Assembly (NCBI GenBank): GCA_035236585.1
Contig: CP141132.1
Coordinates: forward strand, 81,210,880 to 81,274,879
Reading direction: 5' to 3'
DNA length: 64,000 nucleotides
From: Warburgia ugandensis
Taxonomy: Eukaryota > Streptophyta > Magnoliopsida > Canellales > Canellaceae
Each line of letters starts with the position of its first letter. Position 1 is the first letter of the stretch. This document shows, in pieces, positions 1 through 12,735 of the stretch. The notes below the pieces were generated by a model. That model ran no database searches, had not been told where the DNA came from, and was given only the letters and a program-made list of their open reading frames with translations. A program made the position numbers and the translations under genes.

Positions 1-501
1 TGGAACTTTTACCTCTTGAAAAGGAAATCAGAAATTGTATGTTCAATCTAAAATTTTAATTGAGTACTTTTTAATTTTTTAAATAATAATAATTATCATT
101 ATTATAATTACTACCATTATTACTGCTTGTTTATGTGTGTGTGCACTTGTGCTCAATTATGTGTGCCATTTCCTTTTATTTAACTATAGTTATTACAAGA
201 GGCACAAAAAGCACGACCTCCTCTCTTGGTAGATAACTAGGATCAAAATCTACGCATGCTGGCATGTTTGACCATATAACTAAGCGTACTCATATGAGTT
301 GGAATAGGGGCTAAATCTTTGCTCTCCCTAGCTGGTTACCAAGTCATTCCAGTTTTCTGGGCTGCAAATCGTCTCACTTTCCGAGTTCTGTTATTTACCT
401 TGGTTTGGAACATGGTGTCCATTTTGTTAAACATTTTGGCTTCGTCTGCCTCATGGCTGGAGCACAGAATTCAAGCACTAATGACCTCCTTTGTTTATTA
501 G

Positions 502-3500
502 GCAAATCATCTAAAGACAGCTGCACCATCCACTTCAATGTCTTCTATACCTGTAGCTCGAGTTGTTAATCCTGCAGTGCTGGGATCTTCAAAAGTCACA
601 TACAGGTGTTGATCTGTTCTCCAGTCTATGGAATCTTTGAAAGTGTTAATTTTCCTTTTTCTTCACTTGCTGAACTATGCAGCTACGCTTCTTCTTGTCT
701 TTACCAAGTTTAACTGTATTTTTTTTATTTGAAAGGTCTCTCTTGGCAGACATTGTCCAACCAGAGCACGTGAAGGACCTTTGCAAATTTTTGGTAGTAT
801 CAGCAGAGGCTGCCAAGACAATTGCAGGTATATTTTCTGAAAGGAAACATGAGCAGGTTGAAGCTTTTCAATTTACATCACACCTTTGTCTTCCTGTTGT
901 TGTGCATCTACATAATAGTAAGGTATAAAAAGAGGGATGCTTGGCCGAACCAGAGCTTTACTGTATTGGAGCAGCATGTGTTCTTTTCTTGATACAAGAT
1001 TGGCGAAGTGATATTGAATTGCTGGTCTGATCGTAAACTTGTCCCATTATACAATGGATAATGAAAATCTACTTCTTCCATGGAACTGTTTATGTAAGAG
1101 TTGTTTTAGTAAACTTTGGTTACTTCTTAAACTAACTCTCTCCTGGACCACTCCAAAGCCAGTCTAGCTTGCCCAAATTATAGAAAAATTTCATTTCATT
1201 GCCTCTTCCTTAAGAATAATACACACTACTTAATACATCGTGAAACTTCCTTGCAGTGATTTTATCCTCTCTTCCATTGATCTACTCATTGAACCCTTTA
1301 GCTCTAAGTCCCAATTTACTCTTTGCAACTCCTCCACAGTCAACGATGTAGACTCTGCCATTACTAAACACCTGCCAAATCATTAAATAAAAAAGTATGG
1401 GTTTTTTACACAAAACTTTTCTTTTCAGTATCTACTCCGTATGTGTACGAACTTCATTGAGTTTCTCATGTGAGTCAAGTTGCTGACGATTCTTTGACTG
1501 AGATCAGAAAATCAACAACTGTCATGACTTTGACTTGTGAATGAAGTCAATACAGAGACCTGAAGGGCCTTCCTCTAGGTATAAAGTGGGCAGCCCTGGT
1601 GCACGAAGCTCCCACCTATTCAGGGTCAGGGGAAGGGGCGGACCACAAGGGCCTATAGTAGGCAGCCTTACCTTGCATTTTGCAAGAGGCTGATTCCATG
1701 CCTTGAACCCGTGACCACAAGGTCACATGACGACAACTTTTACCGTTGTGCAAAGGCTCCCCTTTGGCCTTCCTCTAGGTATATCTGGTCTAAAAGGTGA
1801 CTGACTGAAACTCAATGTTTCAATATGGTCTATTGATCACCAATTGAGTTCATTGATACATTTCTATTCAATCTATGGTGTATTGTGCATTTCATGTTTG
1901 GGAGAGTTGCTGCTTCAGGCACCTCTCGTTCAATTGGTGTCCACATCAAGGCGACACTTGGTCCTGCATATAAACATGCATGTTGTGGTGAATACTTTCT
2001 ACTTAATTAAAAAATTAGATAATTTCGATGACAGAGAAACTCCTTAGCTTCTTACACACATTGTCATCAATAAAGTCTGGAGTTCTAAAAAGTAGTCTGG
2101 AGGACATTATCCCACCACGTACAAAGATTAATTGGCAACAGATGCATCTTAATAAATAATATATAAATGTAAGTGATGCATATTTGTATAGGTTGCCCAA
2201 CTTGTTATATTGACAACTTGTATCCAGTCTTTCAGAAATGAGGAAGCTTCTTAGCCTTGGTGAGGGCTGGTAGGGCTGAGCAACTGCTTAAGTTAACAAG
2301 TTCTTTGGTTGGTCTTTCTTTCTTTTTTTAAAGTTTTTTATATATTTGTGAGTATGCAAGTACTGATTTGAGTTCTTTCAAATTTCAAATTTGTTTTTCA
2401 AGCAGTCACCTTTCTACTTAAGTACTCAATCAAATTTTCTGTGGTCACTGTAATAACAGAACACTTAACGTAGTTGAGTCAACAACTTTTCAAACTACTT
2501 GATCAAGTTGTTAGTTTTAGTTAGTTTTGCATATTTTCCTGTACAAAGTTGATAGATGCATTCCCTTATTATGTTTAATGATGCCATAAAATATTTGCAG
2601 ACAAGAAAGGCATGGCAGATAAGCAAACAGATAGAGAACACCAAGTGGAAACTTCTCTTGCATCTTCAACCCAAGATGTGGATGAGTGCCCAAGAGAACC
2701 CGATACCCAAAAAGCAGCAGCAGACGACTGTTCTAGTGCCAACCAGACTGATAAAACAGGATCAGATGAGTCTGGAACAGATAGTGCTGATGTGCAAAAA
2801 GGAAGACCAATGTCTCCTGGAACTCTGGCATTGATGTGTGATGAGCAAGACACCATATTTGCATCTGCGTCCCCATCTGGCACTGTAAATCATGGCCGTA
2901 CAGTGCCTCCACGGTTTCCTTATGGCCAGGACATGTCTGATATCTATGTGGAGCAGGAGAGGTGTATCTTGACGACGTTCCGGGATTGTCTTCAAAGGAT
3001 CATCACCTATGGAAGGATAAAAGGTGGGCCTCTTAAACCATATCCTTCTGTCTTCAAGCTTTGGAGCACCATTAGGATTTCTGCTAAGGCCACCGTCCTG
3101 ATATCTTGAAAAGGTGCCCTAAGAATGACTCATATACATGGTGATTGGCTTATTCATTAAGCTGATAAAGGGCTGGGTTGTCATGATTGCTTGGACACTT
3201 GGTTAAGAGCTGGACTTTTGGTTGGAAATCCCATCTATGTTTCTGATCACCATATATGTGCCATGTCTGAGGACACTTGCCCCAGAAGTTTTCACCAGAA
3301 TATTTGTGAAAGTATCACCAAGGTCGTCAACCAAATCCAACTCCCTGCAACGTAAAAAAACTGTCAATGTTTTCTCTGAAATCTTTCTACAGTTTACAGC
3401 CACCTTTACTAAAAGAGAATATGTTTAGTTTCGGAAGGATCTCAAAGTAAGTTGCTGAATCACTTGCCTGTTCAGCAAAGCAGGCAAGTTCTCATGCATT

Positions 3501-4166
3501 CATTTACATCCATAGCCATCCTGCCCACCCATATGCTCCTCTTCCTCTTTTATCTGCTTTTATAGGAAGATAAAAGCTATGCAACATGGACACCTAATAT
3601 TCTTCTTAAAATATTTTCTTGTCGGATGTATCCATGGATAGGAACGTGAAGCAGTCTTTTATATTACCTTTGGTTTTATTTATATGCTAACTTTATGAAG
3701 GCATTGCGTTCCATTTTGGTTCTGTTCTCTTCTCTGAGTTTGATTTATTTGCAGAGGGCAGCTTTTTCTGTAACTTACATGATGCTTTTTTGGGCTCTAT
3801 TTGATTTGAAAAAAAAAAAACACTGTTGGCTTCCAAATGAGTTCCATCAGTGAGCTTGTTTACGTCTTAACTGAATATCTGACAGTTTCAGTTGTTTGCG
3901 GACTACGGTTGCTGAAAATTTGACGTTATTCATTTGTATTCTTTCCAACAGAAGCAAACTATTCTTCGTTGTCTGCAAAAGCTGAACCAGTTAGTCATTT
4001 GGAACCTGTTGGGAATGGCATCGCAAGAGCTGTAGCTCCTGTCCCAGAGATACCTCAGGCAGTACATGTGGTCGCTTCTGCTTCTACCAACTGTCTGCCG
4101 CTGAAAGTTGGGCATCCTGTCGAAAATGGTGAACTTAAACCGAAGATTGAGAACATTGAGCTGTAG
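502..4166 (+). CDS. Tesmin/TSO1-like CXC protein (TCX5/6-type), 3' exons only
   Basis: Four C-terminal coding exons are visible: 502-605, 736-827, 2601-3023 and 3952-4166 (TAG stop). All introns are GT-AG and phases join in frame (605/736 makes AGG, 827/2601 makes GAC, 3023/3952 makes GAA). The joined protein contains the conserved tail of plant TSO1-like CXC proteins: a VVNPAVLG segment, an EHVKDLCKFLVVSAEAAKTI segment, SLASSTQD, an acidic Q/S-rich stretch, SPGTLALMCDEQDT and the helix EQERCILTTFRDCLQRIITY. These proteins bind CHR/CHC-type DNA through two cysteine-rich CXC domains and act in DREAM-like complexes that repress cell-cycle and DNA-methylation genes in the nucleus. The CXC domains themselves must lie left of the window. 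The 828-2600 intron carries a SINE. The family call is by recognition; the TCX5 versus TCX6 assignment is not resolved. Confidence 0.85.
1584..1765 (-). mobile_element. Au-type SINE copy 1 (full length) in the TCX intron
   Basis: A tRNA-derived SINE in minus orientation. Read on the minus strand it starts with the A-box region GCACAACGGTAAAAGTTG, then the B-box region around GGTCACGGGTTC-type sequence, then the conserved GCAAGGTAAGGCTG and GCTTCGTGCACCAGGGCTGCCC end. It is flanked by a perfect 18-bp target-site duplication, ggccttcctctaggtata, at 1566-1583 and 1766-1783, so both ends are exact. Confidence 0.93.
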
Positions 4167-5900
4167 AAAGTGTTGTTAAAGCATATTCCTGTGTCTCTGG
4201 AATGTCTGGCCGAGGCTTGGCCCAGCAGCTATTCCTGCAGTCATCAAGCGAATATTGTCGCCATTCTAAAACCCGATTGTGGTCAAAGAATTAATCGCAA
4301 TCGGACCCAATTTTTCTTCTCATAATTAATGTATTTATATAGTTCTTTTACAACCACTTGGTGCTGGTTCTTGTCTCTGTTATGGTTTTTGGAGCAGTTT
4401 TCTCTTCATCATTTAACTACCCGTCACCCATCTATTTTTCACGCCATCCACTGATTGTAATGCCCGTGATAAATGCATGGTTTCAACAATTTATTCTTTT
4501 TCTTAGCATATTCTTCAGGTTGACATGCAGCAGGAAATCAATTGGGTTGGCATCTGTAATTCTGGGTGCTTCAAACGGTTCCACAGCCATTCATTCTACA
4601 AGGAGACAAAGGCTACGATCACAATGGATATGAACTTTGAAGCGTGACCCATCGAAATCAAAGGCAACATTGTGAACAACTCGGATCTTCAAAAATCAAA
4701 GGTCCACTTAGTTTTATAGCTGGCCATGCCATTTTAATCGGGGCCAATATGACATTTCTCTAAGAGAAGGTATAACTCGAGGTCATCAAATCTGCATGGT
4801 TCTTGGATTACAGACATTTAGAGAGCAGGAAAGAGATTAAAGAACGTATAGGTCCAATTAGTAAACTTTCAAATGATCATGAAGGACTATTTGCAATTGA
4901 TCGCGGATACTTTCTTGAATTTGGCTTCGGACGTTTAATTGATCACGAAGGATTCTTTGTTGTGTTGTACTGTCTATTTTTTGGCTTCAAAAGGTCCAAA
5001 AATGAAGCTCCTGCAGATATATAGCATATATGAGATTTGCTGCTTAGACCATCTAAAATATGGTGAATCATATGAACGTCTTCGATAGAACAATGATATA
5101 ACCAATTGTATGATGTACTCTCTCTCTCTCTCTCTCTCATCTTCGGTTGCACTGTGCATCTTGGTTCCTGAGATGGTGTCTTCAAGTGGAATCTCTTGCA
5201 TAAGTAGTAATTAAAAAAACTAGTCAATGGCTCAAACTATTTACATGTGATTCAATCAACACCAAATGATCGATTTTGTCCACTAAACTCAAAACTATAG
5301 CATATTATTTATTTAATTTTTTTCAATGTGAGGTATGTATAGCAGTTTTGTCGCTCCTTTTCATATAAATGATTATCTCCAGTATACCATTGAGTCTCGG
5401 CAGCAGTCGACGCTCATAAAGCACAGAAGAGTCCCCACTCCATTTGTTGGGCCCTATCCCTTAATTTGTTGAGTGATCTAACCCGTTCATTGGATTTGTA
5501 GCCTCTCCACATGGATGGCTACCAAAAATCTCATGCAATAAATGCATCTCTGATAAATTCTAGAAATACTGAGTGTTTTCTTAATAACTTTCATATATCA
5601 GTTGAATGGGCCCACTAGAGAGGTTTCTATTGGATGAAATTCTTGGTACCAACTCTGCCGAATAGATTAGATCACTGAAACAATCAAGGGGTGAGGCCCA
5701 ATAAGTGGTGTGAACGCTTTTTCTACTCTTTGAACATGGAATCCTACCTGAATTCATACACCATTAAGATGTTGAATAGTTTCTCTTAGTGCCTATTTGG
5801 CCGGCGGCAAGTGGATGGAAAATGACTGCAATGAAAGAAGGAATCGTGTGTAAAGCGTTTTACACCTTAGATTGAAATATGCTAAAGCCAAACAATTTTA
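4167..5900. other. TCX 3' UTR and spacer
   Basis: The first few hundred bases are presumably the 3' UTR of the TCX gene. The rest is AT-rich spacer with a short CT run at about 5119-5138. A roughly 70-codon open frame at 4803-5024 contains an internal near-repeat (attgatc-cg followed by ggatactttcttg or aggattctttg) and resembles no family I know. I see no supported gene. Confidence 0.5.
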
Positions 5901-5960
5901 TGCATGTCATGTAAGATTTTAAGGTCTTTGTCATATTTCATCCAGAATAATTTTGTGAAA

Positions 5961-5964
<4 letters not shown>

Positions 5965-5997
<33 letters not shown>
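5965..5997. repeat. (TA)n microsatellite
   Basis: Uninterrupted alternating TA of about 33 bases. Confidence 0.95.
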
Positions 5998-6000
<3 letters not shown>

Positions 6001-6564
6001 AGAGATCATATTCCAAACTCCCTCTCTCTCATACTTACCTGAACATGAAACTTATTCGAGAAATGGTATGTGAAACAAAATTGTAAAACATCCGCAAAAA
6101 TTTTACGTCAAAAAAGAAATGTGAAAATGTTTGGAAAACTTAGAAGAAATATGATGAAAAAGAAGAAAGCAAAGTAAGAGAGAACACATGAGAGAGAGAG
6201 AGAGTGAAAGAAGGAAAGAGGAAAAGTAGTCACGCAAAGGAAAGAATCAAAATATTTCAACATTGGTATATACAAAGGATATATGTAATTAAAAGCATTT
6301 TTCGTATGTTACAGTAGAGTTTTCCATCAAAATGTTTCAAGTTTTAGATGGTTTCTCATTGGTATTTTAGGAGTTTCCCAAACATATTGGATGAGCTCAC
6401 ATAAGTTTCACATTATTTTTTAGAAACAAGTTTCACATGCACTATTAAGAAAACAAGTTTTTGGAAAAATGAAATTTCCATAACTTATTTAAAAAGTAAA
6501 TTTTTTATAGCAAAGAATTATGAAGCAAACTACCTGTAACCTATTATTCTATTTCCTAAATCTA

Positions 6565-6668
6565 CTTGAAATCTCCCAATAAGGGGCAAGGTACCACCTC
6601 AAACCTCTGTCCTAGCTTAATGAGTAGAGTTGCCTTGTTGTCTGCAACCAACAATGCTAGACGCCTTT
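6565..6668 (-). mobile_element. Second tRNA-derived SINE-like family, copy 1 (degenerate)
   Basis: It shares an arrangement with copies at 9285, 14697 and 24405: on the plus strand an actcaaacct-type block (reverse complement of a Pol III B box, GGTTTGAGT), then about 50 bases, then a block like accaacaatgctagac (reverse complement of an A-box-like region). This is the most diverged of the four, and no target-site duplication is visible. Confidence 0.4.
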
Positions 6669-6699
6669 TTGCACATATATATACTATTTTGTGAGTCTT

Positions 6700-7040
6700 T
6701 TTTAGATGATAAATAATTTGTTGGAATTTGATGAAATATTTATGAAATTCAAGTTTAATTTAGTAAAATTTGACTTATTTAAGAAAGTTGAGGCATCTTT
6801 GAATTGACTGAGAGTACATAGAGTCTAAACTAGTACATGGGAGCTTATTAGCCACACAAAAATGAGAGGTTGAGATATATTTGTTAGTGAATTCATACCT
6901 TAAAGAAATCAACAGGTGTGTATGACGAAGAGTTATACCTCTTAACAGTTAAGAGAAAGCTGCCTTTTCAAGAGAGTTACGTCAATCTTTTTTTATGAAT
7001 AGGATAAAGGAGAGAGAATTTGGATTTTCTTAGAGGACTT
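6700..7040 (+). repeat. Dispersed direct repeat, copy A
   Basis: This stretch aligns with 8530-9130. Shared blocks include tagtaaaatttg, gagtctaaact-type sequence, a ttattagccacacaaaaa-type block, cctcttaa and aagagaaagc followed by caagagagttacgtc-type sequence. It is AT-rich with no open frame. It may be an old retroelement remnant, but no termini are visible. Confidence 0.5.
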
Positions 7041-7689
7041 GTTTGATTGGCATAAAATGAATGGAACTAATTTTCACAAGAAAAAGAATTTTCTATGGAA
7101 AGCATTTTATGCCTTTAGATTGAGTTATGTCAAAGACCTAAGGATTTTATGTGAGTAAAGTTTTTTTTTTTTTCTTTGGCACAATTCAATTTAAGGCATG
7201 AAGAAATTTAATTTGTCCATTTCTTGCTAACGAATTAGGCAGTAGGAGAAATGGTTTATATACATACACGGTGTTTTGTAGATAATCGTTTACATGAAGA
7301 GGAACCACTAAACTATTGGATATACCTTGTATTTATTTTTGAAATTTAGCTAGTTGGAGAAATCATTTGATTTTGAATGAAGAATATATAATTAGTTTGA
7401 GTCTTCTATCTAGTATGACTGATTTTCTATATTATTACCCATGTGAGGAATCATACTCTAAGACTGAGTTGTTGGCTTGATCCCCTTTTGATTTTTATGG
7501 TCACCAAACATTGACTTATGGGATCTAACTAAGTTTGTGTTTTGTGCAAGAATTATTTTTCATGGTTTAGATCAGATAAAATATAGAATGAAATTTGAGC
7601 TTATAATCAAAGACAAATGAATGAATTTCTCAAGTTCTTATAGATTATTTCATTTACAATAGATTGGAAACTCAAGTTTTAAAGAAAAT

Positions 7690-7982
7690 GATTGCCAAGT
7701 GACTAATGTGTCCAACCAGCTGGTCAGTTTGACAATTTTATTGCCAGTTGTTTTCCATTATTGGTTGTCTGAAGCTTGCAATGGATCTATTTTGTTTCCA
7801 ACAGCTCCAAGCTAGAATCCAGTGGTTATGAAGGTTCAAAAGCTATAAAAAGGAGCTTCCTTTGAGGAGTCAAAAGACTAAAAATTGAAGGAAAAATAAA
7901 ACTTAAGTGATTCAAGGTTTCATCTCCCTAAAAGCTCCCCAAGCTTTGTATATCAACACTTTCTATTGTATTTGTAAGACCT

Positions 7983-8039
<57 letters not shown>

Positions 8040-8300
8040 GTTCTTGGAAGTATATTTTAAGAGATTGTGTAAGGAAGAGCTTCTACAAGTGCTTAGCTCA
8101 TTGTTAATGGCCACCACATTGTCAACTGTTATTTTGTATAAATCTTGCAAGGATTAGTGAAACTCAAAGTATGGTTTACTTTGAGAGAGTGGACGTAGGT
8201 GCCTAGGATTTGCAGGCCAAACCACTATGAATACTTGCGTCATGCTTGTTGTGAGCTAAAGTTTTCTTTTATGAAATTGTTCGTGTTAAGCACCTATTTA
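7690..8300 (+). mobile_element. Copia-like LTR remnant (tentative)
   Basis: The stretch has LTR-like order: a TATA box (ctataaaaagg) at about 7843, a CT-rich leader with a long (CT)n run, and then a block around 8190-8245 reading gagagtggacgtagg followed by aaccactatgaatacttgcg. That block resembles the U5 region of many plant copia LTRs. Exact termini and a target-site duplication were not found, so the limits are approximate. Confidence 0.4.
7984..8034. repeat. (CT)n microsatellite
   Basis: About 51 bases of uninterrupted CT. Both strands read as open frames of Leu-Ser or Glu-Arg, which is an artefact of the dinucleotide and not coding. Confidence 0.97.
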
Positions 8301-8529
8301 CAAAATTTGCAATAGTTTTCAATTTTTATTGTTTGGCCCAATTGACCCCTCTCTCTCTCTCTCCTCCTTACCATCCATTGAGTGGGTTAGAAAATTGAAC
8401 AAGTTGTGAAACTTTTGGGCCTTGTGGACATCCAAAGTGATTGGGAAGAAACCTGATTGTGATGTTATTTCAAAATTTAGAAAGGTTTTGAATGGGCAAT
8501 TCACATGTGCATTCTAGTTTATGAAAAAT

Positions 8530-9130
8530 TTCGGATGGTAAATAGTTTATGGAATATGATGAACTATTAGTAAAATTTGTCTAATTTTGTAAATTTGGAT
8601 TTGTCAAGAAAAAGTTGACATATCTTGGGATTGATTGAAAGTACAAAAAGTCTAAACTACCAAATCAGAACTTACTAGTCTTACAGGCCACAAAAAAAGT
8701 TGATGTATTTTTTTCTATGAGATTGGTGCATTAAGAGGCAAACCAATGTATATTATTATGTTAAGAGTTACATCTCTTAATTTATTAGCTAAGATTATAG
8801 TCACAAAATTCCACGTACAATTGAAAATTTGCCAAAAAAGACCTAACTTTTTTATGCTTTGACTTTTCCCTTAACAATTCAATAGTTCTCACAATTTTCA
8901 AATTCAAAGCAAATTTTAAGAAATTAACTTTTAGATTAAAAATTAAAATTCCCTTATAAAAAATTATTTCTCCAAGACTTTTGCCAAGTTTACCATCTTT
9001 TTTTAAATATTTGCCTACCCAATCTATTACGAACCAAAATTTATGAGAGTGGCTAAGAGAAAGCAACCATTCACAAGAGTTATGTCTGTCTTTTTCTTTG
9101 ATTAGTATAAAAGAGAGGAATATCTTACTT
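8530..9130 (+). repeat. Dispersed direct repeat, copy B, interrupted
   Basis: It matches copy A at 6700-7040. Similarity stops near 8780 (after an acatctctta block) and resumes near 9050 (ggctaagagaaagc). The intervening 270 bases belong to a different repeat also seen at 13110-13370, so copy B appears to have taken an insertion. Confidence 0.5.
8790..9050 (-). repeat. Dispersed AT-rich repeat, copy 1
   Basis: On the minus strand it shares a near-identical block with 13262-13310: gttaatttcttaaaatttgc continuing into tttgaatttgaaaatt. The flanking parts (tttggcaaa-type start, aaaaagt..ggtctttttt end) also correspond. A long minus-strand open frame across it is low-complexity Lys/Leu/Ile sequence and not a gene. 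Confidence 0.5.
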
Positions 9131-9284
9131 CTATCTTTTTCTTTGACTACCCACATTCATGTGGAAGTGACTGTTTACATGAAGGACTACTAAACTTGTA
9201 TTCAATTATGAGTTACTCACAGAAAGTGATCATTTGATTTACAAAGCAAATCTTTCACATACTCTACTTGTACGCTCTAAATCT

Positions 9285-9386
9285 AATCTCCGGTGAAAGG
9301 GGAAGGTCTTGACTCGAACCTTTGATTAAGCATATTTCATGGGAGATGCAAGATAGTTTGCCACCAACTGTGCTAGACATTTGCTA
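9285..9386 (-). mobile_element. Second tRNA-derived SINE-like family, copy 2
   Basis: The plus strand has gactcgaacctttg (B-box complement) and caccaactgtgctagacatt (A-box-side complement) at the same spacing as the copies at 14697 and 24405. No target-site duplication was found. Confidence 0.5.
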
Positions 9387-9595
9387 GCCATATGATTTTG
9401 ATGGAATCACTTTGAGATACTTTTCGCATTGTGACTAATTTTTAAGAGACACAGACCTATGCTTTTTTGTGTTTTGATAATGATCCAAATCATTCTTCTA
9501 ATTTGGCTTTGCTTAGATAGGCTACATACCAAATCTCACATCTTTTAAATGTAATAGACCCTTCATCTTTGGGCATCTTTATATTTATCTAATGG

Positions 9596-9596
<1 letters not shown>

Positions 9597-9653
<57 letters not shown>
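9597..9653. repeat. (AAT)n microsatellite
   Basis: About 57 bases of perfect AAT trinucleotide. Confidence 0.97.
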
Positions 9654-9655
<2 letters not shown>

Positions 9656-11905
9656 CCTCATTTACAAAAACCATCCATTTGATAAACCAAAAGATCCTCC
9701 AAATTGATGGATCTAGATGCATTTAGAAGAGGTGAGATTGTATTTTTTATGGCAATTTTCTTATAGAAATGCTATCTCGATTGAGTCTGTGACCCCTCCA
9801 TTTAAGCCTCAACTTTGATGATCTGACCATTTCATCTTCTCAATTGCAAAATTTCATTTCCTCTGAATGCTTCTAGCTAGTAGTTTTCTCAGTTGAAATT
9901 TTTTTTGATCATGATCATTGGACTTTTCAATTGAGGAAGTTAGAGAAAACTAGTGGCAACAGGCATGAGTTTCTATAGGTAGCTTATCTCGAGGAGGTTA
10001 AAGAAGATGAATGAGTCAAATCATTCAGAGATGGAATTCTACAAGGATCATAGACTTAGATAGCATTTCTCTTTTTCTTGAAACTAGTTCAAAGAAAGCA
10101 TAGTCTCAAAAATGATGTGCTGTGGCACTTACTGATTTTCAATTCTTGCTCAACAAAAGCAAGTGCCTTGATTGGTAATTGTACATTTTGGCAAAACATA
10201 GGTTTCTTAAGGGTTTCTAGTCCGTACTATCATCAAAGTGTGGTCATCCATAGTGGGGCTTGATGATTGGACTATTTTTGGATTATTGAAGCAGCGTGGT
10301 CACACATTTTCTTTCCTCTGAGAATAAGGCCCTCCATCGTTTACTTGACTTGACTTATAAAGGTGCTACATGCTTTAAGTGATTCCACAGGAGGGGACCA
10401 CTTACCCCCTTAAGCCTTCATGTGCATGTCCTTGACTTGGAAGTGATGGATAGTGATGTATATGCCCCTTGTGTTTTTCCTCGTAAGTTCCTCATTAAAT
10501 GATAAAAAATGACTATAACTTTTAAGTTGGCTCAAATTTCTCAAGATCCCAATGGTTCACAATGTTTTCATATTGGCTCTGTTTTGAAGTTACTCGCCTA
10601 TTGGAAGGTCTTAGGTATTATTTTCTTGAGTTGTAGAGTGGAGAGTTTGAAGATTTCACAGTCCATTTTACAACTACAAGCAAGAATTACTGGGGCCATC
10701 AAATGGATGAGAATTCTGGAGCAGGAGGCATCTAAGTCAAGTGCAAAACTAAGAGCCCATGAAGAGACACATTGAATAGACATATTGACAGCTGGGAACA
10801 CATGACAAGTAATACTTTCATGAAATGACCTAAAAATATCTAGGCACTCTTCTTCAATCACTTTGGTCTTTTAGTACTGGGGCTTCCTCAAATACCTCGT
10901 ACTGTTCTCTTGAAGCTTCTTCCTAGACGATTATACTACCACTAGGGAATCCTCACATTTCTGCAAGTTTCTAGTACCCAGATTAGCTGCAATTTGATTT
11001 CTCTGCCAAGGTCCATGCCATTTACGCCAATATTTGTTTGGGGGGGGGGGTGGCGCAATACTGCATCCCATACTGAACTTTTCTTACGAGTTTCAAAGGA
11101 CTCCCCTCCTCCTACAATTGTTGGGTTTGCTAAGGTGGATCCATCAAATGAGAGCTGAATAAAATGAAGAGGTGATTTCCACTTGATTGAAAGTTTTTAC
11201 TTGTTGTTTAACTAGATGTTGCTGTTCCATCCTCTGAAGATTGACAATTCTTATAACTTTAGACCAGCCAGTCTGGTTAGGGACTAGCAAGGCTATGCTT
11301 CCTTCACTGTATTTGGACACCTTTTCTAACACGGAAGGAAATATGTATGGAAATGTTCACACTCATTCGTTGTATCTAGGGATAAATCTACATGAGTCCA
11401 TACTCCACTAGCAACTGGCACGCTCATAACTCGAGAGAGAAGGGTTGAGATGGGGACAGCAAAAGTATTTGCAGGCGGATGCATATGTGCAACGGAAAAA
11501 GTCATATTTAATCACAAAAACCATTTTTTTACCTTCTTTGTTTGGAAAAATTGCTTAAAAACCCTATACTTATCAGGTTTTTTTCATTTCTGTCCTGGTT
11601 ATTGGGTGAAACCAAATATACTCTACAGCAAGCAAGTTGCCACAATTTCACCTGGCAACCAGATGGTAGTCTGACGCCGTCCGGGGTTTCTTACGTGGGT
11701 AGCTTACTTGTCCGTTCACCATGCTGGATGTCTTTGACCTGCCACTTCAAAACCTTACCTACTGCTAGAACAGTAAATAGTCGGAAGTCCTGGGATGGAT
11801 CTTCCCTGGTTTTCCCTTTGCTTGTTAGGAGTAGAACCCTTCTTCATTCGAACTTGGTAATCTGTCTGGAATCACCCACATCCATAGATCATAGATTTCC
11901 CCACA

Positions 11906-11908
<3 letters not shown>
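9654..11908. other. Spacer without a recognisable gene
   Basis: Only short open frames with no family resemblance are present (for example about 10078-10263 and 10509-10775). A poly-G run of about 11 bases sits at 11040-11050. I see no exon chain, RNA gene or element ends. Confidence 0.5.

Positions 11909-11977
<69 letters not shown>
11909..11977. repeat. (CT)n microsatellite
   Basis: About 69 bases of CT. It sits inside open frames on both strands that translate to Leu-Ser or Arg-Glu strings; these are not taken as genes. Confidence 0.97.
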
Positions 11978-11981
<4 letters not shown>

Positions 11982-12477
11982 GCATAGTGACACACTCTCT
12001 GTATCTTTGTTTTTTGACATGGCTCAGAAGGTGCTTGGGCAGTGGTTGATGTTTCAGTTGACAGCATTAGAGAAAACTAAACATCATCAGAATTGTAAGC
12101 TGCTAATCATATGTCATTAAACCATGCTTGAATCCTTGTAGATTGAATAACATCTAATTTTTACACTCATCTTATATGGTTCATAAATAATACAAATCTT
12201 GGTCAGACCCGGGTTGTCTCCGCTATATGCAGTATGGATATAGATAAACTTGGTAAACCATTGGTATCATAGACCCATGCACGTCTCAAATCCCAACAAA
12301 TTAAGACATGGCTTAGGGAAATGATATATTTGCAGCACATATTACTATTACTATTATTATTATTATTTATAAGATTTTTTTAAAATGCGGGCTAACTGTT
12401 ACATGACTTATGTTTTGAAAGGATTAGATCTTTTAAAATGTGGAACCAAGTCTTGCAAGGCCTATGATTTTAATAAT

Positions 12478-12735
12478 TTTAGAAGATCTATAACATTCAA
12501 ATCATAGGTCATGTAAGTGATGATACATGTTAGAAGATCTAAATCATTCAAATTATAAGTCATGTACGTGCCTAAATTTAAAAAAATCTAAACCATTCAA
12601 ATTATAAGCAATGAAACATCAAGATTCATAGTTTAGAAGATCCAAAGCATTCAAATCATAGTCCATGTAAGACTAGGCCCACATTTTAAAAAATTTATAA
12701 CCATTCCAATAAGAGGCCATGAAGATTAGTAAAAT
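12478..12735. repeat. Five imperfect tandem units of 51-54 bp
   Basis: Units begin near 12478, 12529, 12581, 12632 and 12686. Each carries a variant of agaagatctaaa-cattcaaat followed by atagtcatg-type sequence. The block is partly palindromic: a segment at 12385-12445 (acatgacttatg and ttttaaaatgtgg) pairs with inverted counterparts near 12670-12690 (ccacattttaaaa). Confidence 0.65.

Noticed and set aside
8785-9156. Minus-strand open frame of 123 codons
   Set aside because: Low-complexity Lys/Leu/Ile composition over a dispersed AT-rich repeat; no homologous domain recognised.
11825-12120. Open frames of up to 192 codons on both strands over the CT run
   Set aside because: They exist only because CT/GA repeats have no stops. 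The flanking peptide has no family resemblance or splice context.
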